From: Thermoplasmata archaeon
GTDB lineage: Archaea > Thermoplasmatota > Thermoplasmata > JAGHBH01
NCBI GenBank assembly: GCA_030673205.1
Contig: DAOVJP010000049.1
Coordinates: forward strand, 1 to 8,187
DNA: 8,187 nucleotides
Direction: 5' to 3'
In this document: positions 1 to 6,903 of the stretch, in pieces
Layout: each line of letters begins with the position of its first letter
How positions within the stretch are numbered: position 1 is the first letter of the stretch
Position numbers and translations under genes: made by a program
The notes under the pieces: generated by a model
Database searches by the model: none
Told to the model about the DNA's origin: nothing
The model's input: only the letters and a program-made list of their open reading frames with translations

Positions 1-3000
1 CCGAGGATCTGAATTGGGATATAGTATACCAGATGCCTCCGGCGGCTCCCCTCTCCGTGTGGACCCTGGATGAGACAACTGGCACCATTGCCTACGACTC
101 AATGGGCCCGCACGATGGAACGGTATGCGGAGCCTCTATGGGTCACGCAGGGCCTGAGGGAACCTGCTTCTACTTCGATGGCAACGACGATCATGTGACC
201 GTGCCAGATCATGATGATCTGGATGTTGGCGAGGGAGATGATTTCAGCCTCTTTGTTTGGGTGAACACGACTGCCGAGGATCGTGGGCGAATAGTTGAGA
301 AGCGAGAGGGCGGCTCTGAAAGCGCCGGGGATGACTATGGATATGCCATGACCCTATGGGATGGGGCATTTCAAGCGGGAATAGACTATGGGATCACAGG
401 CGATCATCTTTTTGTCAGGGACAATAAATCCCTGGCAGATGGTCAATGGCACCACGTCGGGATGATAAGACGCGGCAAAGTGCTAGAGGTCTATGTTGAC
501 GGCGTGTGCATTGGGACCAACACCACGCCGACCGCCGACAGGGACGTGAGCAACAGCAACTCGTTCCGCATAGGCAGCAACCGCGATCTCTGGTTCGATT
601 ATACTGGCTATATTGATGATGTGCGCTTCTACAATACGGCGATCAATATTGAAGACGTATGCGGAAGCACACCCTCCTGGCTCTCCCTCTCCCCGGAGAA
701 CGGGGTCGTTGCCCCCTCCGACCAGAACAACGTCCAACTAACAGCCGATGCCACCGATCTCGCGCCTGGCTCGTACCACACCACGATCACCATCTACAGC
801 AACGACCCCGATGAACCAACGATCGAGATACCGGTCGATCTCACCGTCCAAGATGTGGCCACAGGCCCCGTGCACAACATCGACACTGACGAACACTTCA
901 CAACCATCCAGGCCGCCATAGATGACGCGGATACCGTGGACGGACACACCATAACCGTAGCGGCGGGGACGTATTACGAGAACGTGGTGGTGGACAAGAG
1001 CCTCAACATAGTGGGGGCCGGGGTGGAGATGAGCGTTGTGGATGGAATGGAGCTCGGCAAGACGTTCGCCATCACCGCTGATGGGGTGAGCATCACGAAC
1101 TTTAATATCACAGGGGGCGGAGGGACATACGGGTTTGCAGGTGTGTACCTGGATAGCGTCAATAACTGCACCATCTCTGGAAATATCCTGCCCTATAACT
1201 TCTGGGGGGTGTACATGCGCTATTCATCCAACAACATTGTCTCCGACAACCAGGTCTACCACAACGAGCAGGGAATTCGTCTGGACCACTCGACCCAGAA
1301 CACCATATCCAACAACACCGTGGAGGGGCACTTCGAAGGGATATGGCTCTACCACTCCTCGCACAACATCGTTTCCGGGAACGAGGTGTTCGACAACATA
1401 GAGGGCATGATAGTGAGCTATGATTCCTGTTCCAACGATGTCCTCCACAATAACGTATCCGACAATTGGGCGGGGATCGTGGTGAGCTGGTCCTCGCATG
1501 GGAACCTGCTTTTCGGTAACGAGCTGTATTCGAACAGATATAAGAATATCAGGATATATGACTCGAAGCACAACCTGATCCATAGCAACACTTTGAGCGG
1601 CAGCGAAATAGGGCTCAGCATGTCATTCTCATGCAACACTTCCATAGAAGGGAACACATTCTCCTATAACAGCGCTCATGGGGTATATCTCTTCGCGGAC
1701 TCCTTCAATAACACGTTGGTGCACAACAACTTCATCAACAACGTCAACCAGGCCTATGATGATTGCACCAGCACATGGCATCTCGGATACCCCGGCGGCG
1801 GCAACTATTGGAGCGACTGGACCATACCCGATGTGAGGTCCGGCCCGGACCAGGACCAGCTCGGTGCGGACGGCTTCGTGGACATCCCCCGACCCATATC
1901 TGGAGGAACGGATCAGGACAACTACCCGTTCACCGAGCCGAACGGCTGGCTGAACAACATCTCCGGCCCGACATATCACTGCGGCTTTACCACGGGCGAC
2001 GAGGTCTGGTATCCGGAGGGCAACCCGCATATCATACCGCTCCAGTACACGGTCCTCCCCTGCCACACATTGACCATTCTCCCGGGCGTGGAGGTGCAGA
2101 TGGGCTTCTTGGCCACTCTGAACATAGAGGGGACGTTGAAGGCGGAGGGCACCGAAGATGATATGATCGTCTTCCACAGGCGTTGTCCGGACTGGCGCTG
2201 GCAGAGCATAAACATATTGGGATTGAGCAACGACGCCGAAACGGTCCTCTCCTACTGTGACATAAGCGGAGCGAACACCGGCATCATCTGCCTGCGCTCT
2301 TCCCCGACCATAGAGCACTGCCAGATACACGACAACGGCGGCGCCAGGATACAGGAGATGATCCCGTGCTGGGAGGCGGAGAACGCAGGGATATACTGCG
2401 GGGTGAACAGCCAGCCCATCATATCCAACAATACCATCTACGAGAACAGATACGGCATCCAGTGCAACGAGATATCCAGGCCGGTCATATTCGACAACCG
2501 TATCCACAACAACACCTATGGCATCGCATCGGTGGAGGATGACGTCATCGTGGAGAACAACTCTGTGGAGGACAACCAGTATGGGATATACTGCTATGGG
2601 GCGAACAGCACCATCATATGGAACTCCATTGTCGGGAACTACTGGGGCGTTTGTTGTCACCAGTATTCTTCACCATATATCGCGGGGAATGTGATTGAGA
2701 ACAATACAGGATATGGGATTTGGTGCTCCTATTACTCCACTCCGTCTATTGTCGGGAATTCTGTTGTCGGGAATAACCATTATGGAATCTATTGTTATTG
2801 GTATTCTTCGCCTATGATCGAGGGGAATGTGATTGAGAATAATACCGAGTATGGGGTCTATTGCTGCGATCACTCCACTCCTTCCATCGTCGGTAATCAT
2901 ATAGCCAATCATACTTTCGGTCTGCGCTGTAGAGATTATTCCTCGCCTCTGATAGAGAACAACACTGTTCGGAACAGCAGTGAATGGGGAGTATGCCTGG

Positions 3001-3848
3001 ACTATTACGCGTCCCCGCTTATCATAGGCAATCTGTTCACGAACAATCTCAATGGCATCGGCTGTGGTGACTACTCCTATCCAACCATCAAGAATAACAA
3101 CATAACGCTGTGCACGAGAGGCATATACAGCAGTTGTCTAGCCTCTCCTGTCATAGAGGGGTGCAACATATACTCCAACGTCTTCGGGATAGATTCCATC
3201 AATGACCCCATATATCTCTTTTCCAGCAACATATACGACAATGATTATGGTATACGGCTGCAGTACACCGATATGGTGATGTTCAACACCACCATATCCA
3301 ACAGTGCGTTGTATGACATCTACATCTACAAAGGCGATGCCGTGGCAACGAACAGCACCTTCGACAAGGAGAAGGTGTTCGTGGCAAGTGGACAGCTCAT
3401 CGTGAACTGGTACCTAGACATCTCCGTCCTGCATAATGGCCTTCCTCTCGAAGGCGCCGCCGTCACCGTAACGGACGCCCTGGGGAACGAGATCACCGGC
3501 ACGACCGACATTCAGGGCGACACGGGCCAGGTGGTGGTGACGGAATATAAGCAGACATCCATCGGCTTCACCTACCACACGCCCCACATCATCTCCGTCT
3601 CCTGCCCTGGCTACCTCGACGCCAGCACGATCCTCACGGTGGATGAGAGCATCTCTATAACAATGGACATGCAAGAGGCTCCCAGTTCCCTCCCTGCGCC
3701 GCCGCAAAAGTTCTCTCCGGTGCCCTTGTCCAAATTCCGTCCGGCCCCTTCGACAAAGTTCTCTCCAGTCCCTGCGCTCACGGTCTATCCGGTGTCTCTT
3801 GAAGAAGATGCCAGAGTAAAAGATCCGAGTCAGCCCACCCAGTTATGA
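1..3848 (+). CDS. Giant extracellular LamG / NosD-type beta-helix protein, 5' end outside the window
   Basis: The first ATG in this frame is at 33, but the frame stays open to the window edge and nothing at 33 looks like a signal peptide, so the gene almost certainly starts upstream. Residues are numbered from the ATG at 33. Residues 1-210 form a LamG/concanavalin-like lectin domain (DGQWHHVGMI, then YIDDVRFYN). Residues 214-272 are a BACON-like sandwich (PSWLSLSPENG, YSNDPDEPTIEIPVDLTV). Residues 280-635 are a NosD/PbH1 right-handed beta-helix opening with FTTIQAAIDDADT and VAAGTYYENV, and closing with the archaeal NosD cap GGGNYWSDW. Residues 640-1110 are a second beta-helix with coils of about 23 residues. 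Residues 1122-1213 resemble an Ig or carboxypeptidase-regulatory domain (GLPLEGAAVTVTDALGNEI). A proline-rich tail follows. No C-terminal membrane anchor or sorting motif is visible. The role is inferred to be surface or secreted glycan binding or adhesion; no catalytic residues could be assigned. Confidence 0.9.
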   Translation, partial: EDLNWDIVYQMPPAAPLSVWTLDETTGTIAYDSMGPHDGTVCGASMGHAGPEGTCFYFDGNDDHVTVPDHDDLDVGEGDDFSLFVWVNTTAEDRGRIVEKREGGSESAGDDYGYAMTLWDGAFQAGIDYGITGDHLFVRDNKSLADGQWHHVGMIRRGKVLEVYVDGVCIGTNTTPTADRDVSNSNSFRIGSNRDLWFDYTGYIDDVRFYNTAINIEDVCGSTPSWLSLSPENGVVAPSDQNNVQLTADATDLAPGSYHTTITIYSNDPDEPTIEIPVDLTVQDVATGPVHNIDTDEHFTTIQAAIDDADTVDGHTITVAAGTYYENVVVDKSLNIVGAGVEMSVVDGMELGKTFAITADGVSITNFNITGGGGTYGFAGVYLDSVNNCTISGNILPYNFWGVYMRYSSNNIVSDNQVYHNEQGIRLDHSTQNTISNNTVEGHFEGIWLYHSSHNIVSGNEVFDNIEGMIVSYDSCSNDVLHNNVSDNWAGIVVSWSSHGNLLFGNELYSNRYKNIRIYDSKHNLIHSNTLSGSEIGLSMSFSCNTSIEGNTFSYNSAHGVYLFADSFNNTLVHNNFINNVNQAYDDCTSTWHLGYPGGGNYWSDWTIPDVRSGPDQDQLGADGFVDIPRPISGGTDQDNYPFTEPNGWLNNISGPTYHCGFTTGDEVWYPEGNPHIIPLQYTVLPCHTLTILPGVEVQMGFLATLNIEGTLKAEGTEDDMIVFHRRCPDWRWQSINILGLSNDAETVLSYCDISGANTGIICLRSSPTIEHCQIHDNGGARIQEMIPCWEAENAGIYCGVNSQPIISNNTIYENRYGIQCNEISRPVIFDNRIHNNTYGIASVEDDVIVENNSVEDNQYGIYCYGANSTIIWNSIVGNYWGVCCHQYSSPYIAGNVIENNTGYGIWCSYYSTPSIVGNSVVGNNHYGIYCYWYSSPMIEGNVIENNTEYGVYCCDHSTPSIVGNHIANHTFGLRCRDYSSPLIENNTVRNSSEWGVCLDYYASPLIIGNLFTNNLNGIGCGDYSYPTIKNNNITLCTRGIYSSCLASPVIEGCNIYSNVFGIDSINDPIYLFSSNIYDNDYGIRLQYTDMVMFNTTISNSALYDIYIYKGDAVATNSTFDKEKVFVASGQLIVNWYLDISVLHNGLPLEGAAVTVTDALGNEITGTTDIQGDTGQVVVTEYKQTSIGFTYHTPHIISVSCPGYLDASTILTVDESISITMDMQEAPSSLPAPPQKFSPVPLSKFRPAPSTKFSPVPALTVYPVSLEEDARVKDPSQPTQL
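2280..3150 (+). repeat. Protein-level coil repeats with a cysteine ladder
   Basis: This stretch of the big surface gene encodes about thirteen beta-helix coils of 21-24 residues (residues 750-1040). Most contain the pattern G-[IV]-x-C followed four to six residues later by S-[ST]-P, for example GIICLRSSP, GIQCNEISRP, GIWCSYYSTP, GIYCYWYSSP, GVYCCDHSTP, GLRCRDYSSP and GIGCGDYSYP. Between them come GN or NN turns such as GNVIENNT. Cysteine falls at the same coil position in roughly nine or ten coils, which in a beta-helix would stack the side chains in a line. The first beta-helix of the same protein (residues 280-635) lacks this regular cysteine. Confidence 0.8.
2663..2899 (+). repeat. 138-bp imperfect direct duplication inside the beta-helix region
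   Basis: The segment starting at 2663 recurs at 2801, an offset of 138 bp or 46 codons, equal to two coils. Shared words include GTATTCTTC at both starts, GGGGAATGTGATTGAGAA at 2684 and 2822, and CACTCC-ACTCC near 2735 and 2873. The duplicated stretch favours AAT, TAT, ATT and TGT codons, whereas flanking coils mostly use AAC, TAC, ATA/ATC and TGC. The pattern fits expansion of the helix by duplication of a two-coil unit. Confidence 0.75.
3708..3779 (+). repeat. Three 24-bp repeats encoding KF-x-P-x-P octapeptides
   Basis: Near the C terminus of the surface protein the octapeptides KFSPVPLS, KFRPAPST and KFSPVPAL follow one another, starting at 3708, 3732 and 3756. The third differs from the first by few bases. 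The segment is basic and proline-rich, follows the last folded domain, and resembles a flexible cell-wall or stalk-type linker. Its function is unknown. Confidence 0.8.
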
Positions 3849-3871
3849 GGACCGAAAAATTCCAAACAGCC

Positions 3872-4081
3872 TCACTCTTCCTCGACCTGGAACTCTTCTC
3901 TGTCCTTGCTGTAGAGGAGGGTTCCGAAGAGGCCTAGCAGCACCATGGGGGCGCACAAAGAATACAATCCTATGTCCAGCCAGGTGTTGTACATTGCGCT
4001 CCAAATGACATACAGGGCCAGCCCTACCAGTAACAGCAGGAGGTAGAATGTGCGCGTTATCTTCAGATGGAGCGGATTCAT
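3872..4081 (-). CDS. Small two-helix membrane protein of unknown function
   Basis: This gene encodes 69 residues from the ATG at 4081. Two hydrophobic helices are visible, about residues 9-24 (FYLLLLLVGLALYVIW) and residues 33-56 (WLDIGLYSLCAPMVLLGLFG). A charged acidic tail follows, KDREEFQVEEE. A GTG six codons upstream (4099) is also in frame, but the TATA-like box at 4111-4120 would place transcription start near 4085-4090, so the ATG is preferred and the transcript would be nearly leaderless. The stop lies 23 nt from the stop of the convergent giant surface gene. The family was not recognised. A shifted reading of the same DNA (3843-4208) lacks membrane or compositional logic and is a shadow. 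Confidence 0.7.
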   Translation of the reverse strand: MNPLHLKITRTFYLLLLLVGLALYVIWSAMYNTWLDIGLYSLCAPMVLLGLFGTLLYSKDREEFQVEEE

Positions 4082-4110
4082 GTGTACCACGCCCCCCACA
4101 AATATTGGAG

Positions 4111-4120
4111 TATAAAAAAG
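4111..4120 (-). promoter_or_regulatory. Archaeal TATA-like box for the small membrane protein
   Basis: On the minus strand this reads CTTTTTTATA, a good archaeal box A. It stands about 30 nt upstream of the ATG at 4081, in the gap after the stop of the 290-residue protein gene (4127). It suggests that the small gene has its own promoter. Confidence 0.55.
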
Positions 4121-4126
4121 GTATGC

Positions 4127-4999
4127 CTACTCGTTCCCTCGTTTGAGCCTCTTCATCATATGCAGTTTGGTGGTGATGAGCTTGCCCTTTAGCTGTTGGT
4201 ACTTCCACTCCGCTTTGGGGAACATGTTCCTGGTCTCCTGGAGATAGAACACCACGGCGGCTATGCCAAAGAACGCCGCCAAGCAGACCAGCAGAAAGAA
4301 CGGGAACATGCTGAATGGCTTGGAGACGGAGATGCTCGTGTCCTCCACTATGCCGTCAACGGTGAATGCTGGGTCTATGAGGCTCATGTTCTCTTCGAGC
4401 TTGACGAGGTCGATCCCTCCGGTGGAAATGTTCTCACCCTCCACGGAGCGGTTGACGGAGCGGTTGGAGAGCGCATCCTTCCAAACGCCGTTCCCCCCGT
4501 CATCCACCATCCCGTGGAAATGGCCCCTGCTCCACATCATGTAATGGCTGTTGTTCGCATCGAACTCCAGTTTGAAGCGTATGAAATATGTGCCTTGGGG
4601 AGTGTCCTTCGTGGTCTTGACGGAATGGGTGAGGGATGCCTCGCTGTTGTTCTGAACGGAGCCCAGGTGCACAGTGAGCTTCATCCCCTGGGGGGAGATG
4701 GAGGGGGGTGAGTCCACCTGGTCCGGTGCTCTTGCGTCATCTTCCTGGCTCTGATATAAGTATATCTCCAGTTCCACCACCGCGTTCTCCATGGTGAAAT
4801 TGTAGCGATTGTGGAGGCCCATCGTGTTCTCCGTGCTCTCCCCTGGCTCCAGGTTCACATAGGTCTTGTTGAGGAAAGGGGAGAAATGATAATCATAGAT
4901 CTGGGTATCCTCCGGTATCGCCGAGGAAGAGGTGGCGGAACACAGGAGCACCATGACAACAAGCGTGACGGAGCATAGCTGGCGAAGACGCATAGGCAT
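4127..4999 (-). CDS. Single-pass surface protein with signal peptide and many N-glycosylation sequons
   Basis: This gene encodes 290 residues, with a second ATG two codons in (4993). Residues 1-27 are a signal peptide ending in SSA, probably cut before IPEDT. Residues 28-229 form an extracytoplasmic region with eight N-x-S/T sequons (NKT, NFT, NNS twice, NRS twice, NIS, NMS). Its centre, with TKDTPQGTYFIRFKLEF, resembles the Ig-like beta-sandwich modules of archaeal surface proteins (NEW3/COG1361 style). That assignment is tentative. Residues 230-253 are one membrane helix (FFLLVCLAAFFGIAAVVFYL), followed by a lysine/arginine-rich cytoplasmic tail of 37 residues. The topology is outside N terminus, inside C terminus. 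No enzyme motif is visible. It could be a surface sensor, adhesin or assembly factor; the function is unknown. Confidence 0.85.
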   Translation of the reverse strand: MPMRLRQLCSVTLVVMVLLCSATSSSAIPEDTQIYDYHFSPFLNKTYVNLEPGESTENTMGLHNRYNFTMENAVVELEIYLYQSQEDDARAPDQVDSPPSISPQGMKLTVHLGSVQNNSEASLTHSVKTTKDTPQGTYFIRFKLEFDANNSHYMMWSRGHFHGMVDDGGNGVWKDALSNRSVNRSVEGENISTGGIDLVKLEENMSLIDPAFTVDGIVEDTSISVSKPFSMFPFFLLVCLAAFFGIAAVVFYLQETRNMFPKAEWKYQQLKGKLITTKLHMMKRLKRGNE

Positions 5000-5157
5000 G
5001 AGGAAGGTTTATGGGAGTATTAAACGTTTTTCGCTCTCCGTAGAGGCTGTGTGCCAAGAGATAGGAGATTATAGCGGTCTCCACCACCACAACGCAGCCC
5101 CTTTCCACCTTGTACCCTCTGACGAGGAACCAAAGGGTGGTGGCGTAGGGGACAGTC
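5000..5157. other. Intergenic gap between JAMM protease and surface protein genes
   Basis: Apart from the TATA-like box at 5018-5025, these 158 nt hold no credible gene, hairpin terminator or RNA. Frames crossing it run into the signal-peptide region of the neighbouring gene in another phase and look like shadows. Confidence 0.5.
5018..5025 (-). promoter_or_regulatory. TATA-like box for the 290-residue surface protein
   Basis: The minus strand reads GTTTAATA, 22-28 nt upstream of the two candidate ATG codons (4999 and 4993). No Shine-Dalgarno sequence precedes them, so a leaderless transcript is likely. The spacing slightly favours the second ATG. Confidence 0.5.
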
Positions 5158-5565
5158 TCACACGATCGTCAGCGCCACCCGTCTTCCGTTGCTGTCGTAT
5201 GCCCGCCAGGAGCGTAGGTTGTAGGGGTAGGCCATGATCATGTGGAGTCTCCCGAAGTTCTTGAACAGTTGTAGGTCGGCATCCGATGGCCTGGCAGAAG
5301 GGGATGGGTGGCTGTGCACACTCCCCACAATGGAGAAGTCGGCGGGAAGATGGTATGTTCTCAGTATGGCGTGTGAATCCCCCGATATCGTTCCGGGGAT
5401 GAGGATGACCTCGACGACCGTGTCTCCCCGTGCCTTCAATGCGCCGGCAAATTCAAGGGGATAGGTGTCCTGGGCAGCGTCCGCGATCGTCTCCAACACT
5501 CCTCTCCGTATGCGGGTCACATGGGCGGAGGCGATAGGCTGCCTTCTCTTTCTGAACAGGCGCAT
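5158..5565 (-). CDS. JAMM/MPN+ metalloprotease, desampylase-like
   Basis: This gene encodes 135 residues with a complete JAMM zinc-protease signature: glutamate E38 (PLEFAG), then H84-x-H86 and S94-x-x-D97 in the stretch HSHPSPSARPSDAD. The spacing H-x-H-x7-S-x2-D is canonical, so the protein should be catalytically competent. Its length matches the compact archaeal JAMM proteins (AfJAMM, HvJAMM1), which cleave isopeptide or linear bonds to ubiquitin-like SAMP proteins. The substrate here is inferred from the family. The N terminus is strongly basic (MRLFRKRRQP). The ATG at 5565 is the only sensible start. The preceding 57 nt hold no clear TATA box or Shine-Dalgarno sequence and end in a pyrimidine run, so the gene is probably read through from the GTPase genes upstream. 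It could alternatively act as a deconjugase for another beta-grasp protein. Confidence 0.88.
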   Translation of the reverse strand: MRLFRKRRQPIASAHVTRIRRGVLETIADAAQDTYPLEFAGALKARGDTVVEVILIPGTISGDSHAILRTYHLPADFSIVGSVHSHPSPSARPSDADLQLFKNFGRLHMIMAYPYNLRSWRAYDSNGRRVALTIV

Positions 5566-5622
5566 GAAAAAGGGGAGGAGAGAGCGGGGTATGAACCTTT
5601 CGGCCTGGAACTAGAAATGTTC

Positions 5623-6150
5623 TCAACCCAGGCTTTTGTTCACCAGGTCCAAGAAGCTCTTCTCGACATTGGCTCTGGTCTTGGCGCTCGTAAAATAGCT
5701 GCTAGCTCCATTCTTCTCCGCCGCGGCATCCAGATCTTCCGGGGTTATCTGGGTCATATCCGTGAGGTCTGCCTTGTTGGCGAGCAGGATCACCGGGATG
5801 GGTCCGCATACATTTCGGATCCCGTCTATCCACGACTGCATACTGGTGAGGGTATCTACCCTTGTCGCATCGCATATTGCAAAGGCGCCTGCCGCCCCTG
5901 AGAAATAGGAATCCTGGAGCATGTTCCTGTATCCCTGCTGTCCCATGATATCCCATATCATCATGTCAACCCTCATAGGGCCTTCATCTGTTTCTGTGTG
6001 TACGGTCTTCTTGGACACCTTGGTGCCTATGGTTGTGATGTACCGGTCGTCGAACTGGTCGGTGACAAAACGGCGTATGAGGCTGGTCTTTCCTACCGCC
6101 CCCTCGCCGAGGAGACAATATTTCAATTTGGTGAACTTTTCTTCCGCCAT
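5623..6150 (-). CDS. Rab/Ras-like small GTPase B
   Basis: This gene encodes 175 residues from the ATG at 6150, which has a good Shine-Dalgarno sequence (GAGGTG) six bases upstream. An in-frame GTG at 6159 falls inside that Shine-Dalgarno sequence and is rejected. All G boxes are present: G1 GEGAVGKT (15-22), switch I threonine in YITTIGT (37-43), G3 WDIMGQ (66-71, with the catalytic glutamine at 71), G4 NKAD (125-128) and G5 TSAK (154-157). The fold is therefore a complete Ras-superfamily GTPase, closest to Rab. The C terminus ends KSLG with no cysteine, so no prenylation is expected. It is a tandem paralogue of the gene just upstream, with 26 of 27 identical residues from CLLGEG through the start of switch I. 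Its role is presumably as a nucleotide-dependent switch; the partner is unknown. Confidence 0.92.
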   Translation of the reverse strand: MAEEKFTKLKYCLLGEGAVGKTSLIRRFVTDQFDDRYITTIGTKVSKKTVHTETDEGPMRVDMMIWDIMGQQGYRNMLQDSYFSGAAGAFAICDATRVDTLTSMQSWIDGIRNVCGPIPVILLANKADLTDMTQITPEDLDAAAEKNGASSYFTSAKTRANVEKSFLDLVNKSLG

Positions 6151-6156
6151 GGTATA

Positions 6157-6162
6157 CACCTC
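6157..6162 (-). promoter_or_regulatory. Shine-Dalgarno sequence deciding the start of GTPase B
   Basis: The minus strand reads GAGGTG followed by TATACC and the ATG at 6150. It lies just after the stop of GTPase A (6169), which indicates translation from a shared transcript. Confidence 0.65.
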
Positions 6163-6168
6163 TATTCG

Positions 6169-6726
6169 CTAATTATCAGATGCTAGCATAGTCTGTGCCA
6201 ATGCCTCAAAACCCTCTTCCACGTTCTCGCCGGTCCTGGCGCTCGTCATGTGCCCCACCGTGCCAAATTTCTTGGCTATCTTGTCTATATCCTCTTCGGT
6301 GACCTCTGTCTCCGGAAGATCGGTCTTGTTGGCGAAGAATACCATGGGAACCTTCTTCTTAGCGACACCCCATACCTCCTCTATCCAGCCCTCCAGGGCT
6401 TCGTATGTGTCCATACGCGTGGAGTCACATACGGCGATCACTCCACTAGCGCCATAGAAATAGGACTGTTTCAACAGCTCTCTGAACCCCTCCTGGCCCA
6501 TTATGTCCCATATGGTCATGTCCACCTTGGTCCTCACGTCATCCTTGTCCTTGACCACTATCTCCTTCTTCGTGACCTTGGTGCCGATCGTGGCAATGTA
6601 CTGGTCGTCGAATTGGTCGGTGACGAAGCGACGTATGAGGCTGGTCTTTCCAACCGCCCCCTCTCCCAGCAGACATACTTTCTTCTTCACGACCAAGTTC
6701 CATCTGGATTCTCCTGGGAAATACAT
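6169..6726 (-). CDS. Rab/Ras-like small GTPase A
   Basis: This gene encodes 185 residues from the ATG at 6726. The frame is open further to a GTG at 6783, which would add 19 residues. The ATG is preferred because GGTGA sits four bases before it and a TATA-like GTTTAAG is 34-40 nt upstream. A GTG at 6690 would also give a full GTPase. G boxes: G1 GEGAVGKT (21-28), switch I YIATIGT (43-49), G3 WDIMGQ (73-78), G4 NKTD (133-136) and G5 TSAR (161-164), the last with arginine in place of the usual lysine. The C terminus (MLASDN) has no cysteine for lipidation. The gene is the first of a likely operon: GTPase B starts 18 nt after its stop and the JAMM protease follows. Function is inferred as a molecular switch; no GEF, GAP or roadblock partner is visible in the window. 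Confidence 0.9.
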   Translation of the reverse strand: MYFPGESRWNLVVKKKVCLLGEGAVGKTSLIRRFVTDQFDDQYIATIGTKVTKKEIVVKDKDDVRTKVDMTIWDIMGQEGFRELLKQSYFYGASGVIAVCDSTRMDTYEALEGWIEEVWGVAKKKVPMVFFANKTDLPETEVTEEDIDKIAKKFGTVGHMTSARTGENVEEGFEALAQTMLASDN

Positions 6727-6730
6727 CGGT

Positions 6731-6735
6731 TCACC
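6731..6735 (-). promoter_or_regulatory. Short Shine-Dalgarno sequence for GTPase A
   Basis: The minus strand reads GGTGA, then ACCG, then the ATG at 6726. It matches the anti-Shine-Dalgarno core with short spacing and supports this start over the GTG at 6783. Confidence 0.45.
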
Positions 6736-6759
6736 AGAGATAGTAACGGTTTCTTTCCT

Positions 6760-6766
6760 CTTAAAC
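6760..6766 (-). promoter_or_regulatory. Weak TATA-like element before GTPase A
   Basis: The minus strand reads GTTTAAG at a distance that would put transcription start near 6735-6740, leaving a leader of about ten bases that includes the GGTGA. It is a weak match and is listed because its position agrees with the chosen start. Confidence 0.35.
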
Positions 6767-6903
6767 CTGTTGTATGGCGCCACCTGGGATGGAGGAGTGG
6801 ATGTGGAAGGGAGAGGGATGAGATAGGGATGAGGAGGAAGAAGGAATGGAGATTGGAAAAGAGGATGCTAGAGGGAGATGAACGTAGATGGAGGACGTGG
6901 GGG

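Noticed and set aside
1629..2660. 343-codon open frame antisense to the beta-helix gene
   Set aside because: It is valine/arginine-rich with no domain logic. It arises from the regular codon pattern of the repeat-rich gene on the other strand.
3843..4208. 121-codon minus-strand frame over the small membrane protein
   Set aside because: It overlaps both neighbouring genes and lacks hydrophobic segments, whereas the alternative frame gives two clean membrane helices.
4893..5108. 71-codon minus-strand frame upstream of the 290-residue protein
   Set aside because: It overlaps the signal peptide coding region out of frame and has no recognisable features.
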